Assembly: GCF_024198175.1 (NCBI RefSeq)
Contig: NZ_JAJVKV010000005.1
Span: 372,001 to 436,000, forward strand
Origin: Pyxidicoccus xibeiensis
GTDB taxonomy: Bacteria; Myxococcota; Myxococcia; Myxococcales; Myxococcaceae
Direction of reading: 5' to 3'
DNA length: 64,000 nt
The translations under genes were made by a program, and so were the position numbers. The first letter of the stretch is position 1. Each line of letters starts with the position of its first letter. The notes beneath the pieces were generated by a model that made no database searches, had not been told where the DNA came from, and worked only from the letters and a program-made list of their open reading frames with translations. Positions 53,284 through 61,512 of the stretch are shown one piece after another.

Positions 53284-54387
53284 ATGAGGCGCACCGTGTC
53301 CACTGGCCCCATCGCCTTCGATGCGACCCTCTGGGACGAGCCGACCACCGGCATCGGCCTGTACACCCGTTGCCTCGCCTCCGGACTGGAGGGCCTCGGC
53401 GTCAGCCTGGAGAAGCTGGGCGCGCAGGGCTCCGGCGAGCACCCCCGGGGCAACCTGGGCCGCACCACCTGGACGCTCGGCCGGCTGTCCCGGGTGCTCC
53501 AGCAGTCGGGGGCGCCGCTCTACCACGCGCACGGCAACTTCAACCTGCCGCTCACCCGCGTGCCCGGCACGGCCTACGTCCTCACGGTGCATGACCTGAT
53601 TCCGCTGCTGATGCGGGACACGGTGTCCACCGCGTTCCGCTGGCAGTTCCGCCTGTGGCTGGCGCGCAGCGTGCTCCTGGCGGACCGCATCATCTGCGTC
53701 AGCGAGCGCACCCGGATGGACCTGCTGGCCCGCTTCCCCGAGGCGGCGCCGCGCACCGTGGTGGTGCCCAACGGCGTGGACCATGTCCATGCGCCGGAGC
53801 TCGACAGCATCAGCGTGGACTTCCTGCGCGCGCTGTCGCTGCCGAAGGAGTACGTGCTCTACGCGGGCTCGCTGGACGTGCGGAAGAACGTGGACCTGGT
53901 GCTGGACGCGCTGGAGCGACTGCGGGCGCGCGGGCGGCCCACGTCGCTGGTGCTGGCGGGGCAGAGCTGGTTCGGCTCCGGCCGCGTGGAGAGGCGCGTG
54001 TCCCGGCTGCGCTCCGAGGGGCACGACGTGCGCTCGCTCGGCTACCAGTCCGACGCGGTGTTCTACGAGCTGATGAAGCGCGCGACGCTGTTCGCCTTCC
54101 CCTCGCGCTACGAGGGCTTCGGCCTGCCACCGCTGGAGGCGATGCGCCTGGGCACGCCCACCATCGTCTCCACCGCGGGCTCGCTCCCGGAGGTCTGTGG
54201 CGACGCGGCCGTCGCGGTGGGGCCGGACGACGCGGAGGGGCTCGCACGGACCATCGAGCGGCTGCTGGGCTCGCCTGCCGAGCGGCGGGCCTTGTCGGAA
54301 CGCGGGAAGGCCCGCGCCGCGGAGTTCACCTGGAAGCGGACCGCGGAAGGCACCCTGGCGGTGTACGAAGCCGCGCTCCGGCGCTGA
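53284..54387 (+). CDS. GT4 glycosyltransferase
   Basis: This 367-residue GT-B enzyme starts IAFDATLWDEPTTGIGLYTR, where the glycine-rich turn binds the acceptor or donor phosphate. YVLTVHDLIPLLMRDTVS, VLYAGSLDVRKNVDLVLDAL and FAFPSRYEGFGLPPLEAMRLG (EX7E) follow, all typical of GT4 mannosyltransferases. ATG 53284 is used; a GTG 12 bp later is an alternative. The lipoprotein gene begins 15 bp after its stop. It is probably part of the same surface-glycan region as the divergent GT4-GT4 protein. Confidence 0.9.
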   Translation: MRRTVSTGPIAFDATLWDEPTTGIGLYTRCLASGLEGLGVSLEKLGAQGSGEHPRGNLGRTTWTLGRLSRVLQQSGAPLYHAHGNFNLPLTRVPGTAYVLTVHDLIPLLMRDTVSTAFRWQFRLWLARSVLLADRIICVSERTRMDLLARFPEAAPRTVVVPNGVDHVHAPELDSISVDFLRALSLPKEYVLYAGSLDVRKNVDLVLDALERLRARGRPTSLVLAGQSWFGSGRVERRVSRLRSEGHDVRSLGYQSDAVFYELMKRATLFAFPSRYEGFGLPPLEAMRLGTPTIVSTAGSLPEVCGDAAVAVGPDDAEGLARTIERLLGSPAERRALSERGKARAAEFTWKRTAEGTLAVYEAALRR

Positions 54388-54402
54388 CGGAGGAGGATGC
54401 GA

Positions 54403-54915
54403 ATGCGAAGGCTCATCTGGAGTGGCGCGGTGCTGTTCGGACTCGTCTCGGGGTGCGCGAGCACGCCCGAGAAGGCCCCGGAGCCCGAGGTGGCGCAGCC
54501 GGAGTTCAAGCCCGGCGAGTCCCCCAAGAACACGACGTCGCAGGAGGGCAAGGCGCCCGTCCAGCAGCTCGCGGTGACGCCGAACCCCCAGCCGAAGGAT
54601 GCCCTCAACATCGAGGGCTTCCGCGCGTTCCGGGGCGTGCTCGACGTGAGCGTGTCGCACGGGGGCGGCTGCGCCGAGCACACGTACACGCTCGCGTGGG
54701 ACGGGGAGCTGCAGGAGGGCAAGGACGGCACCCCCGTGGCGAACCTGGTGCTGGTGCACGACGCGAATGGCGACCGGTGCAAGGCCATCAAGTTCGCGAC
54801 GCCGCGCTTCGACCTGGCCCCCATCGCCCAGCGCTTCAACGAGAAGTACGGCAAGACGTCCGGCGCGGTGGACCTGGCCCTGGAGGGACAGGCCACCGTG
54901 CGCTACGAGTTCTAG
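54403..54915 (+). CDS. Lipoprotein of unknown function
   Basis: This 170-residue protein has a lipoprotein signal (MRRLIWSGAVLFGLVSGC, lipobox VSGC). A Pro/Glu-rich linker follows, then a globular part with VSVSHGGGCAEHTYTLAWDG and LVLVHDANGDRCKAIKF. Two cysteines there may form a disulfide. I do not recognise the family. ATG 54403 lies 6 nt after GGAGGAGG; the ATG at 54397 is too close. Its TAG stop overlaps the stop of the convergent NADAR gene within CTAG. Confidence 0.75.
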   Translation: MRRLIWSGAVLFGLVSGCASTPEKAPEPEVAQPEFKPGESPKNTTSQEGKAPVQQLAVTPNPQPKDALNIEGFRAFRGVLDVSVSHGGGCAEHTYTLAWDGELQEGKDGTPVANLVLVHDANGDRCKAIKFATPRFDLAPIAQRFNEKYGKTSGAVDLALEGQATVRYEF

Positions 54916-55418
54916 CTCGCGACGGGGCGGGTCTCGGTGATGCCCTCGGAGAGCAGGTCCTCGCGAAGCCGCGTGAGGACCTTGCCCAGCAGGTTCAGCC
55001 CCCGCCACTTCGAAGGGTCCTGGATGCGCGGATCCTCCGCGCCCAGGCCCACGCCCCAGATGCGGTCCATCGGACTGGCCTCCACCAGCTCCGTGCCAGC
55101 GGTGGCGAGCAGCGCCTTCAGCAGCTCCGGGCGCTGGGTGAACTTCGCCCGGTTGCCCTCGTAGACGATGCGCTCCCGCTCGCGCTCCCACACGGCGGCG
55201 TCGAAGTTGCGCACCTTGCGGCCCAGCGCCTTGTGCGTCTTGGGCGAGGCACTCTTCAGGATGCTCGCCAGCACCTCCGCATCCCCGAACAGCCGCGCCT
55301 TGCCCGCCATCATGTACTGCTCCGCGCACATGTAGCGCACACCGTCCACCACGAACTCGGAACGGTGCCACTGCGAGAACGGCGACCCCTCACGCCAGAA
55401 GAACGTAAACCCAGCCAT
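54912..55418 (-). CDS. NADAR/YbiA-family N-glycosidase-like protein
   Basis: This 168-residue protein has the YbiA/NADAR fold. Recognisable blocks are FFWREGSPFSQWHRSEF, YMCAEQYMMAGKARLFGD, and GVGLGAEDPRIQDPSKWRGLNLLGKVL. E. coli YbiA hydrolyses toxic riboflavin intermediates; other NADAR proteins act on ADP-ribose-type substrates. ATG 55418 follows AGGAGG. It shares a CTAG stop overlap with the lipoprotein. Its upstream region is divergent to an alcohol dehydrogenase gene. A phage-defence role known for some NADAR proteins is not supported by context here. Confidence 0.85.
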   Translation of the reverse strand: MAGFTFFWREGSPFSQWHRSEFVVDGVRYMCAEQYMMAGKARLFGDAEVLASILKSASPKTHKALGRKVRNFDAAVWERERERIVYEGNRAKFTQRPELLKALLATAGTELVEASPMDRIWGVGLGAEDPRIQDPSKWRGLNLLGKVLTRLREDLLSEGITETRPVAS

Positions 55419-55608
55419 GTCGGACCTCCTGCTTGGTGTGGAGGATACACTAACGGCTGGGGCGAGCGAGCCTGACATGAGATTTCTGGGGTTTCATTCC
55501 CAGGCATGCGCCTGCCGTGCCCTTTCGGAACGCGAGCGTGCTGGCAGCCGTATCCAGTGACGGCCTGATCGGATTGGCAAGCAACACAAGGGTCCACAGC
55601 CTAACGGC

Positions 55609-56760
55609 ATGCGAGCCCTGACCTACGAAGGACCGTACCGCGTCGCGGTACGCAACAAGCCCGAGCCGAAGATTGAACACCCCCAGGACGGCATCGTCCG
55701 CGTGACGAGCGCCGCCATTTGCGGTTCAGACCTCCACTTGCTGCACGGCCTCGTCCCGGATACCCGAATCGGGTTCACCTTCGGCCACGAGTTCACCGGC
55801 ATCGTCGAGGAGGTCGGCCCCAATGCCCAGGGCGTCAAGCGGGGCGACCGCGTGATGCTGCCATTCCAGATCTTCTGTGGTGGCTGTTACTTCTGTAGCC
55901 GGGGCCTCACCTCGTGTTGCGACAACACGAACCCGGCGACGGATGCGGGCACGGGCATCTACGGCTATTCGCACACCATGGGCGGCTATGACGGCGGCCA
56001 GGCCGAGTACGTCCGCGTGCCCTTCATCGGCGTGGATGCCGAGAAGATTCCCGAGGACGTCGACGACCTCGACGCGCTGCCCATCACCGATGCCTTCACC
56101 ACCGGCTACCAGGCGGCCGAGATGTGCGGCCTGCGGGGTGGGGAGACGGTCCTCGTCCTGGGCTGCGGTCCGGTGGGCCTGTTCGCGATGTGGTCCGCCT
56201 GGGCCATGGGCGCCGGCCGCGTCATCGCGGTGGACAAGGAGGACTACCGCCTGGAGTTCGCGCGCAGCTGGCTGGGCGTGGAGACGCTCAACTTCACCGA
56301 CCTGGACCTCGTCACCACCGTGAAGGGGATGACGGAAGGCCGCGGCGCGGACGCCACCATCGAGGCGGTGGGCTGCGAGGCGGCGGGCTCACCGGTGCAC
56401 CGCGCGCTCGGCGTCTACGCGAAGCTGGAGGCCGGCTCTCCGCAGGCCATCAACTTCGCCATCCACGCCACGCGCAAGGGCGGCATCATCTCCCTCATCG
56501 GCGCCTATGGCCCTCCGTTCAACGGCGTGGACATCGGCACCTTCATGAACAAGGCGCAGACGATGCGCACCGGCCAGGCGAGCGTGAAGCGCTACATGCC
56601 GCACCTGCTGGAGCACGTCCGGGCCGGCCGCATCCGTCCGTCCACCGTGTTCACCCACCGCATGCCCCTGGAGGAGGCGCCGCACGCGTACCACATGTTC
56701 GCGAAGAAGCATGACGGCTGCATCAAGGTGGCGCTCTTCCCCAACGGAAACCTTCACTAG
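55609..56760 (+). CDS. Zinc-dependent alcohol dehydrogenase (formaldehyde-dehydrogenase-like)
   Basis: This 383-residue MDR enzyme carries catalytic zinc ligands in AAICGSDLHLLHG and FGHEFTGIV. The four-Cys structural zinc site is CGGCYFCSRGLTSCCDN. The Rossmann motif is VLVLGCGPVGLFAMWSA, with the acidic IAVDKEDY that favours NAD. ALGVYAKLEAGSPQAIN is an insertion seen in glutathione-independent formaldehyde-dehydrogenase-like members. The substrate is likely a short aldehyde or alcohol. The next ATG begins 14 bp after its stop, so the small membrane protein downstream is probably co-transcribed. Confidence 0.88.
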   Translation: MRALTYEGPYRVAVRNKPEPKIEHPQDGIVRVTSAAICGSDLHLLHGLVPDTRIGFTFGHEFTGIVEEVGPNAQGVKRGDRVMLPFQIFCGGCYFCSRGLTSCCDNTNPATDAGTGIYGYSHTMGGYDGGQAEYVRVPFIGVDAEKIPEDVDDLDALPITDAFTTGYQAAEMCGLRGGETVLVLGCGPVGLFAMWSAWAMGAGRVIAVDKEDYRLEFARSWLGVETLNFTDLDLVTTVKGMTEGRGADATIEAVGCEAAGSPVHRALGVYAKLEAGSPQAINFAIHATRKGGIISLIGAYGPPFNGVDIGTFMNKAQTMRTGQASVKRYMPHLLEHVRAGRIRPSTVFTHRMPLEEAPHAYHMFAKKHDGCIKVALFPNGNLH

Positions 56761-56774
56761 GACGGAGCCGCGTG

Positions 56775-57290
56775 ATGAATGACACGCCGAAGCTGACCAC
56801 TCCCGAGCAGGTGCTGAAACGCTCCGGGTACCAGTCCCTCCAGCCCGTGAGGCGGCCCGAGTACTGGGGCGTCGACCTGGACCCCGCGCGCCGGCCGGGA
56901 GTCCCCATGGAGCGCGAGCCGCAGCCCTTCCCGAACACGCGCTATCCGCCGGAGCGCCAGCGGGGCGTGCCGGCCTCGCCGATGCATGGCCGCTCCAACA
57001 AGGAGATGCCGGCGGTCTTCGGCACCTCCACGCCCCTGCGGGGACTGTCGGGGGCGGTGCGCAAGTTCGCCTACCGGTATCCCGACCACTACCCCAGCCA
57101 CTGGCTGCTGAAGATGCTGGGCGACAGGGTCGACTCGTGGACCTACCACGCGAAGAAGTACCTGCCCTTCGCGCTGCCGCTCGCGGGCATCGCGTACATC
57201 GTCGCCGCGCGCGCGTCCGAGTCCGAGCCGCGCAGGAGCACGCGCCGCATCCCCGAGTCTGTCCGCGGGTACGCGTACTCGACCCACTGA
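56775..57290 (+). CDS. Small membrane-associated hypothetical protein
   Basis: This 171-residue protein begins MNDTPKLTTPEQVLKRSGYQ. It is rich in Pro and Arg through about residue 85 (RRPEYWGVDLDPARRPG). One hydrophobic segment (YLPFALPLAGIAYIVAA, about 128-144) precedes a basic end. I do not recognise a family. ATG 56775 lies 7 nt after GGAG; GTG 56772 is less likely. It follows the alcohol dehydrogenase gene by 14 bp, so a link to that enzyme is possible. About 125 bp after it hold no clear feature. Confidence 0.65.
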   Translation: MNDTPKLTTPEQVLKRSGYQSLQPVRRPEYWGVDLDPARRPGVPMEREPQPFPNTRYPPERQRGVPASPMHGRSNKEMPAVFGTSTPLRGLSGAVRKFAYRYPDHYPSHWLLKMLGDRVDSWTYHAKKYLPFALPLAGIAYIVAARASESEPRRSTRRIPESVRGYAYSTH

Positions 57291-57417
57291 CCCACTGCGC
57301 GGCGCGGCGGCCTCTTCCTGGCGCCGCGCCGCTCGTCCGTCCTGGCGGTGGGCTCCGGGGACGGGGCTACACTGCGGCAGGGCTTCCGGCCACGCACGGC
57401 CCGGGGCTCCCGCCACC

Positions 57418-58161
57418 ATGAAGCTCTCCGAAGCACAGGCCCTGCTGGAACGATGCTTCACCGGTGTGTCCGAGGGCGCGCCCCGGCTCGTCGAGCCCGA
57501 CGACTCGCGCTTCGCGCTCCGCCCGAGCGCCGTGTGGCTGGAGTACCGCTGGTACGTCCACGTGAGGGGGCTGGCGGAGGTGTTCCTCAAGTGGGGCCGC
57601 GTCCCCCGGGCGCAGTGCGCCGACGCGGAGGTGACGGTGCTGCGCCTCCACCTGCTCGGCGCGTCGCCGGAGCTCGCCGTGCGGGCGCAGCGGGTGCTCG
57701 AAGGCGGGACGCCGTCCCAGGAGCGCATCCTGGACCTCTTCGGCGGGGATGGCGTGCGGCGCGAGTGCGTCTCCTTCGGCAGGACGAGCGTCACCGTGGA
57801 GCACTGGGAGCCGCCCGGCCCCAGCCCGCTGCTGGACGAGGCGCGCTTCCAGGCGCTCACCGGCACGCTGGATGACCCGGACTCCACGAACGAGGAGCGT
57901 CACGAGGCCGTGCAGCGGCTCGCCGTGGAGCACAGCCCGCGTGTGGTGGAGGCCCTGCTCGCGCTGCTGGCACGCAAGCCGTCGCTGATGGCGCTGCGGG
58001 TGCTGTCGGAGTGGGGCGTGGTCGAAGCGAGGGGGCCGCTGCAGCGCGACCTGGCCCTGGTGCGTCCAGACAACCCCGCGGACCTGTGGGCGCTCACCGC
58101 GCTGGACCGCCGGCTGGAGGCGTGGGCTTCGGTGACTCGCGAAGCGCCGCCCGGGGCCTGA
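57418..58161 (+). CDS. Hypothetical protein with a HEAT-like end
   Basis: This 247-residue soluble protein has an N-terminal part of about 150 residues with no motif I know (CFTGVSEGAPRLVEPDD, VWLEYRWYVHVRG). The C-terminal ~90 residues look like helical repeats (NEERHEAVQRLAVEHSPRVV, LLALLARKPSLMALRVLSE), a HEAT-like pattern. No signal peptide is present. ATG 57418 is the only good start. The ~95 bp before the next gene are unusually A-rich for this window but give no convincing promoter. Confidence 0.65.
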   Translation: MKLSEAQALLERCFTGVSEGAPRLVEPDDSRFALRPSAVWLEYRWYVHVRGLAEVFLKWGRVPRAQCADAEVTVLRLHLLGASPELAVRAQRVLEGGTPSQERILDLFGGDGVRRECVSFGRTSVTVEHWEPPGPSPLLDEARFQALTGTLDDPDSTNEERHEAVQRLAVEHSPRVVEALLALLARKPSLMALRVLSEWGVVEARGPLQRDLALVRPDNPADLWALTALDRRLEAWASVTREAPPGA

Positions 58162-58280
58162 GCTCCAGCGCCGCAGGTTAGAACGAAAAACCGGAGCTAC
58201 AAAAGCCAGAATCTCCCGCCTATTGAAGCAGACCCGCACGCGCACTCGGGCGCGATGCGCACCCGAAAGGGGCTGCACGA

Positions 58281-59060
58281 ATGGGTCACCCAGGACAGGG
58301 ACGGCGCTGCAAGGTCCACGACATCGAGCTGCACTACACGGACTCTGGAAGCGGTGAGCCGCTGGTGCTGCTGCATGGGACCACCGGCTGCGGCGCGGAC
58401 TGGAAGCATGTGTTCGACCTGGGTGCGCTCGCCACGCGCTTCCGGGTGCTCGTGCCGGACCTGCGCGGCCACGGCGGGTCGACGAATCCCGGCGGCGAGC
58501 TGACGATGCGGCAGTGCGCGCTGGACACGTACGCGTGGCTGGACGCGCTGGGCATCGAGCGCTTCCGCGCCGTGGGGCTGAGCCTGGGCGCCAACACGCT
58601 GCTGCACATGGCCGTGGACTCGCCCGCGCGTGTGGAGGCGATGGTGCTCGTGAGCGCCACGCCGTACTTCCCGGCGCAGGCCCGTGCGCTCATGGCGCAG
58701 GTCACCGAGGAGAACCAGTCCCCCGAGGAGTGGGCCCGGATGCGCGCCAGCCACACGCAGGGGGACGTGCAGATTCGCGCGCTCTGGCGCAGCGTCCGCG
58801 GGCTCAAGGACAGCTACCGCGACATGAACTTCACGCCGCCCCTGCTGTCGTGCGTGTCGGCACGCACGCTGCTCGTCGCGGGAGACCGGGACCCGCTCTA
58901 TCCGGTGGAGCTCCCGCTCGAGCTGTACCGCGCCATCCCGCGCGCGTCGCTGTGGGTGGTGCCGGGCGGCGGGCATGTCCCCGTCTTCGGCGAGCACCGT
59001 GAGCCCTTCGAGCGCACGGCGCTCGCCTTCCTGACGGAGCCCGGCGCGCCGGCTGTGTAG
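58281..59060 (+). CDS. Alpha/beta-hydrolase
   Basis: This 259-residue hydrolase has the oxyanion-hole block PLVLLHGTTGCGADW, the cap segment VPDLRGHGGSTNPGG, and the nucleophile elbow AVGLSLGANTLLHM (GLSLG, Ser). The acidic residue and His are in LLVAGDRDPLYPVE and PGGGHVPVF. The triad is therefore complete, but the substrate is unknown. AAAGGGG 9 nt before ATG 58281 supports this start. An overlapping +1-frame run from ATG 58255 is a shadow. A hairpin follows the stop. Confidence 0.85.
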   Translation: MGHPGQGRRCKVHDIELHYTDSGSGEPLVLLHGTTGCGADWKHVFDLGALATRFRVLVPDLRGHGGSTNPGGELTMRQCALDTYAWLDALGIERFRAVGLSLGANTLLHMAVDSPARVEAMVLVSATPYFPAQARALMAQVTEENQSPEEWARMRASHTQGDVQIRALWRSVRGLKDSYRDMNFTPPLLSCVSARTLLVAGDRDPLYPVELPLELYRAIPRASLWVVPGGGHVPVFGEHREPFERTALAFLTEPGAPAV

Positions 59061-59075
59061 TCGTCTCCAAACGCA

Positions 59076-59108
59076 GAAGCCCGCGCCAGGCTTCCCGCGC
59101 GGGGCTTC
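59076..59108. terminator. Hairpin between the hydrolase and the small secreted peptide
   Basis: GAAGCCCGCGC (59076-59086) pairs with CGCGCGGGGCTTC (59096-59108) with a one-base bulge and a short loop. It sits between convergent genes and may act on both strands. There is no T-run. Confidence 0.5.
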
Positions 59109-59129
59109 CAATGTCGAAGCGGGCGTGTG

Positions 59130-59300
59130 TCAGTACGGCGGCGGGTACGGGCAGATCAGCGCGCCGGTGATGGGGTGCCGGTAGCAGCCGGGGGGCAGCT
59201 CCGCGGCCTGGGCCGTGCCCGGCACCAGGGTGAGTCCCGCCAGTCCAAGGCCGGCAACAGCGGAGAGCAGGGCAACGAGGCGAAGGGTCTTCTTGGACAT
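59130..59300 (-). CDS. 56-residue secreted peptide with two cysteines
   Basis: The reading frame starts at ATG 59300, 6 nt after a strong AGGAGG, and ends in TGA at 59130. It has a signal peptide (MSKKTLRLVALLSAVAGLGL and onward), with an AQA cleavage motif at residues 30-32. The mature chain, about 24 residues, is AELPPGCYRH followed by PITGALICPYPPPY. It has two cysteines ten residues apart and an aromatic/proline-rich end, so a disulfide loop is possible. I do not recognise a family; it could be a secreted signal, bacteriocin-like peptide or structural peptide. The ribosome site and signal peptide make chance unlikely. Confidence 0.75.
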   Translation of the reverse strand: MSKKTLRLVALLSAVAGLGLAGLTLVPGTAQAAELPPGCYRHPITGALICPYPPPY

Positions 59301-59335
59301 GTGTGTCCTCCTGGAGACAAGTTGTTACAGCGCGA

Positions 59336-59355
59336 GAGGTCCGACCACGGACCTC
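59336..59355 (-). promoter_or_regulatory. Hairpin/operator upstream of the small peptide gene
   Basis: GAGGTCC (59336-59342) and GGACCTC (59349-59355) form a perfect 7-bp inverted repeat with a 6-bp centre. It lies 35 bp before the peptide's ATG and about 93 bp after the rmd stop. It could be a repressor site or a leader hairpin. Confidence 0.4.
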
Positions 59356-59407
59356 GGCAGTAATGAGGGGGCGTCCTCGCGCCCGTCTCAGGAAATGTTC
59401 CTCGGGA

Positions 59408-59440
59408 CGCCAGCACGGCAGGAGTGATGCCGTGCTGGCG
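59408..59440 (-). terminator. 12-bp perfect hairpin after rmd
   Basis: CGCCAGCACGGC (59408-59419) is the exact reverse complement of GCCGTGCTGGCG (59429-59440), with a 9-nt loop. It starts 8 bp after the rmd stop on the minus strand and is the best candidate terminator of gmd-rmd, though no T-run follows. Confidence 0.7.
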
Positions 59441-59448
59441 AAGAGACC

Positions 59449-60390
59449 TCAGCCCACCGTCTTGCCCGCGAGCGCCGGCACCTTGGGGCCGAGCACGTCG
59501 CGCAGCGCGTCCGTCACCGTCAGCTTCGGCGTCCAGCCGAGCGCCCGCAGCTTGTCTGGCGCGCCGACGAGGCTCGGGATGTCGGAGGGCCGCAGCCGCG
59601 CGGGGTCCAGCTCGATGCGCGCATTCACGCCCGCCAGCGTCAGCATCTCCTCCAGCAGGCTGCGGATGGTGCGTCCCTCGCCGCTGCAGATGTTGTACGC
59701 CTGCCCAGGCTCGCCCTTCACCAGCAGCAGCCGGTACGCCTCCACCACGTCGCGCACGTGGGAGAAGTCGCGCACCGCCTCCAGGTTGCCCGTGCGCAGC
59801 ACCGGGTCGACGGTGCCCAGGCCAATCGCGCGAATCTGCGAGGCGAAGGAGGGCACCACGAAGGTGGGGTCCTGCCCCGCGCCCAGGTGGTTGAAGGGCC
59901 GGGCCATCACCACCTCCAGCCCGTAGCTGCGGTGGAACTGCACACCCGCCAGCTCCGCCGCGGACTTGGAGGCCGCGTAGGGGCTCAGGGGCACCGCCCG
60001 CGTGTCCTCGGTGGCGCGCGTGCCCTCGGGCACCGGGCCGTACACCTCGCCCGAGCCCACCAGCACCACCCGCGTCTTCGGCGCAGTGTCGCGCAGCGCC
60101 GTGAGCAGGTGCACCACCCCCATCGTGTTCACCGCGAACACGCGCGAGGGGTTGTTGTGGCTCTTGGCCACCGAGCTGAACCCGGCCAGGTGGATGACGC
60201 CCTCGGGCTTCGCCTCGGCGATGGCGGCCTTCATCGCCGCCTCGTTGGCCACGTCGAAGTGGAGGGCGCTGCTGCTGATGCCCTCTCCGCGCGGCCCGTG
60301 CGCCTCCACCACCTCGTCACCCGCGGCGCGCAACAGGGCGCACAGGTGCCGGCCGACGAAGCCGTCCGCTCCCGTGACGAGGATGCGCAT
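59449..60390 (-). CDS. rmd: GDP-4-keto-6-deoxymannose reductase (RMD type)
   Basis: This 313-residue extended short-chain dehydrogenase has the Rossmann motif RILVTGADGFVGRHL, the Ser/Tyr/Lys site (LVGSGEVYGPV and LSPYAASKSAAEL, where YxxxK is intact), and ARPFNHLGAGQDP. The last block with FVVPSFASQI is typical of RMD. The product is likely GDP-D-rhamnose, a donor for surface glycans. Its start codon abuts the gmd stop with no gap, so the pair forms an operon. A strong hairpin follows it. Confidence 0.85.
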   Translation of the reverse strand: MRILVTGADGFVGRHLCALLRAAGDEVVEAHGPRGEGISSSALHFDVANEAAMKAAIAEAKPEGVIHLAGFSSVAKSHNNPSRVFAVNTMGVVHLLTALRDTAPKTRVVLVGSGEVYGPVPEGTRATEDTRAVPLSPYAASKSAAELAGVQFHRSYGLEVVMARPFNHLGAGQDPTFVVPSFASQIRAIGLGTVDPVLRTGNLEAVRDFSHVRDVVEAYRLLLVKGEPGQAYNICSGEGRTIRSLLEEMLTLAGVNARIELDPARLRPSDIPSLVGAPDKLRALGWTPKLTVTDALRDVLGPKVPALAGKTVG

Positions 60391-61365
60391 CTACTTCTGC
60401 CCCGCCTTGAGCCGCTCCAGGTCCGCGTCCACCATCATCTCCACCAGCTGCTTGAAGCGCACGGTGGGCTCCCAGCCCAGCTTCGTCTTCGCCTTGGCGT
60501 AGTCACCGATGAGCAGGTCCACCTCGGCGGGGCGCACGAAGGCCGGGTCGATGTGCACGTACTTCTGGTAGTCCAGGCCCACGCGGCCGAAGGCAATCTC
60601 CACCAGCTCGCGCACGGTGTGCGTCTCGTTGGTGGCCACCACGTAGTCGTCCGGCTCCGGCTGCTGGAGCATCCGCCACATGGCGTCCACGTAGTCGCCC
60701 GCGAAGCCCCAGTCGCGCTTGGCGTCCAGGTTGCCCATGGGCAGCTTGTCCTGGAGGCCCAGCTTGATGCGCGCCACGTTGTACGTCACCTTGCGCGTGA
60801 CGAACTCCAGGCCACGGCGCGGGGACTCGTGGTTGAAGAGGATGCCGCTCACCGCGAACAGGTTGAAGGACTCGCGGTAGTTCACCGTGATGTGGTGGCC
60901 GTACGCCTTGGCCACGCCGTACGGGCTGCGCGGGTAGAAGGGCGTCTCCTCCGTCTGCGGCACCTCCAGCACCTTGCCGAACATCTCGCTGGAGGACGCC
61001 TGGTAGAAGCGCACCTGCGGGCGGGTGTGGCGGATGGCCTCCAGCATCTTCGTCACGCCCAGGGCGGTGAACTCGCCCGTGAGCACGGGCTGGTTCCAGC
61101 TCGTCGGCACGAAGGACTGCGCCGCGAGGTTGTAGACCTCGTCTGGCTTGACCAGGTTCAGCAGCGCCGCCAGGGAGAACTGGTCCAGCAGGTCGCCCTG
61201 GTGGAGCTGAATCTTCCCGTGCAGGTGCTGGATGCGCTCGAACTTCTCCTCCGAGGAGCGGCGCACCATGCCGTGCACCTCGTACCCCTTCGAGAGCAGC
61301 AGCTCCGCCAGATAGCTGCCGTCCTGCCCTGTGATTCCCGTAATCAGTGCGCGCTTGGTCGCCAT
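60391..61365 (-). CDS. gmd: GDP-mannose 4,6-dehydratase
   Basis: This 324-residue enzyme converts GDP-mannose to GDP-4-keto-6-deoxymannose. It has ITGITGQDGSYLAELLLSKG (the NADP glycine motif), ASSSEMFGKV with a catalytic Ser/Thr position, FYPRSPYGVAKAYGHHI (YxxxK) and NHESPRRGLEFVTRKVT. All are hallmarks of Gmd. ATG 61365 begins MATKRALITG. It is first in the gmd-rmd operon, divergent from the phytase-like gene. The product feeds rhamnose or related sugars. Confidence 0.95.
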   Translation of the reverse strand: MATKRALITGITGQDGSYLAELLLSKGYEVHGMVRRSSEEKFERIQHLHGKIQLHQGDLLDQFSLAALLNLVKPDEVYNLAAQSFVPTSWNQPVLTGEFTALGVTKMLEAIRHTRPQVRFYQASSSEMFGKVLEVPQTEETPFYPRSPYGVAKAYGHHITVNYRESFNLFAVSGILFNHESPRRGLEFVTRKVTYNVARIKLGLQDKLPMGNLDAKRDWGFAGDYVDAMWRMLQQPEPDDYVVATNETHTVRELVEIAFGRVGLDYQKYVHIDPAFVRPAEVDLLIGDYAKAKTKLGWEPTVRFKQLVEMMVDADLERLKAGQK

Positions 61366-61512
61366 GGTCTTTTTCTATGCTTGCTGGAGGACGCGCGGGT
61401 TCTACTCGACGTGGTTGCCAATCGCCAACCGTTCCGGGCCGCTTCGTACTTGTAAGACATACCTGCCGTGACAAGGTACGTCCCCCGAACAAATCCCGAG
61501 AAGGAGCAGGTC

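Noticed and set aside
54912..55418. NADAR protein as part of an anti-phage system
   Set aside because: No toxin, nuclease or other defence gene is nearby; neighbours are a lipoprotein and an alcohol dehydrogenase.
58255..58503. Alternative upstream ATG in another frame at the start of the alpha/beta-hydrolase gene, suggesting a frameshift
   Set aside because: ATG 58281 has a good AAAGGGG ribosome site and the frame from it is intact with a complete catalytic triad; no frameshift is needed.
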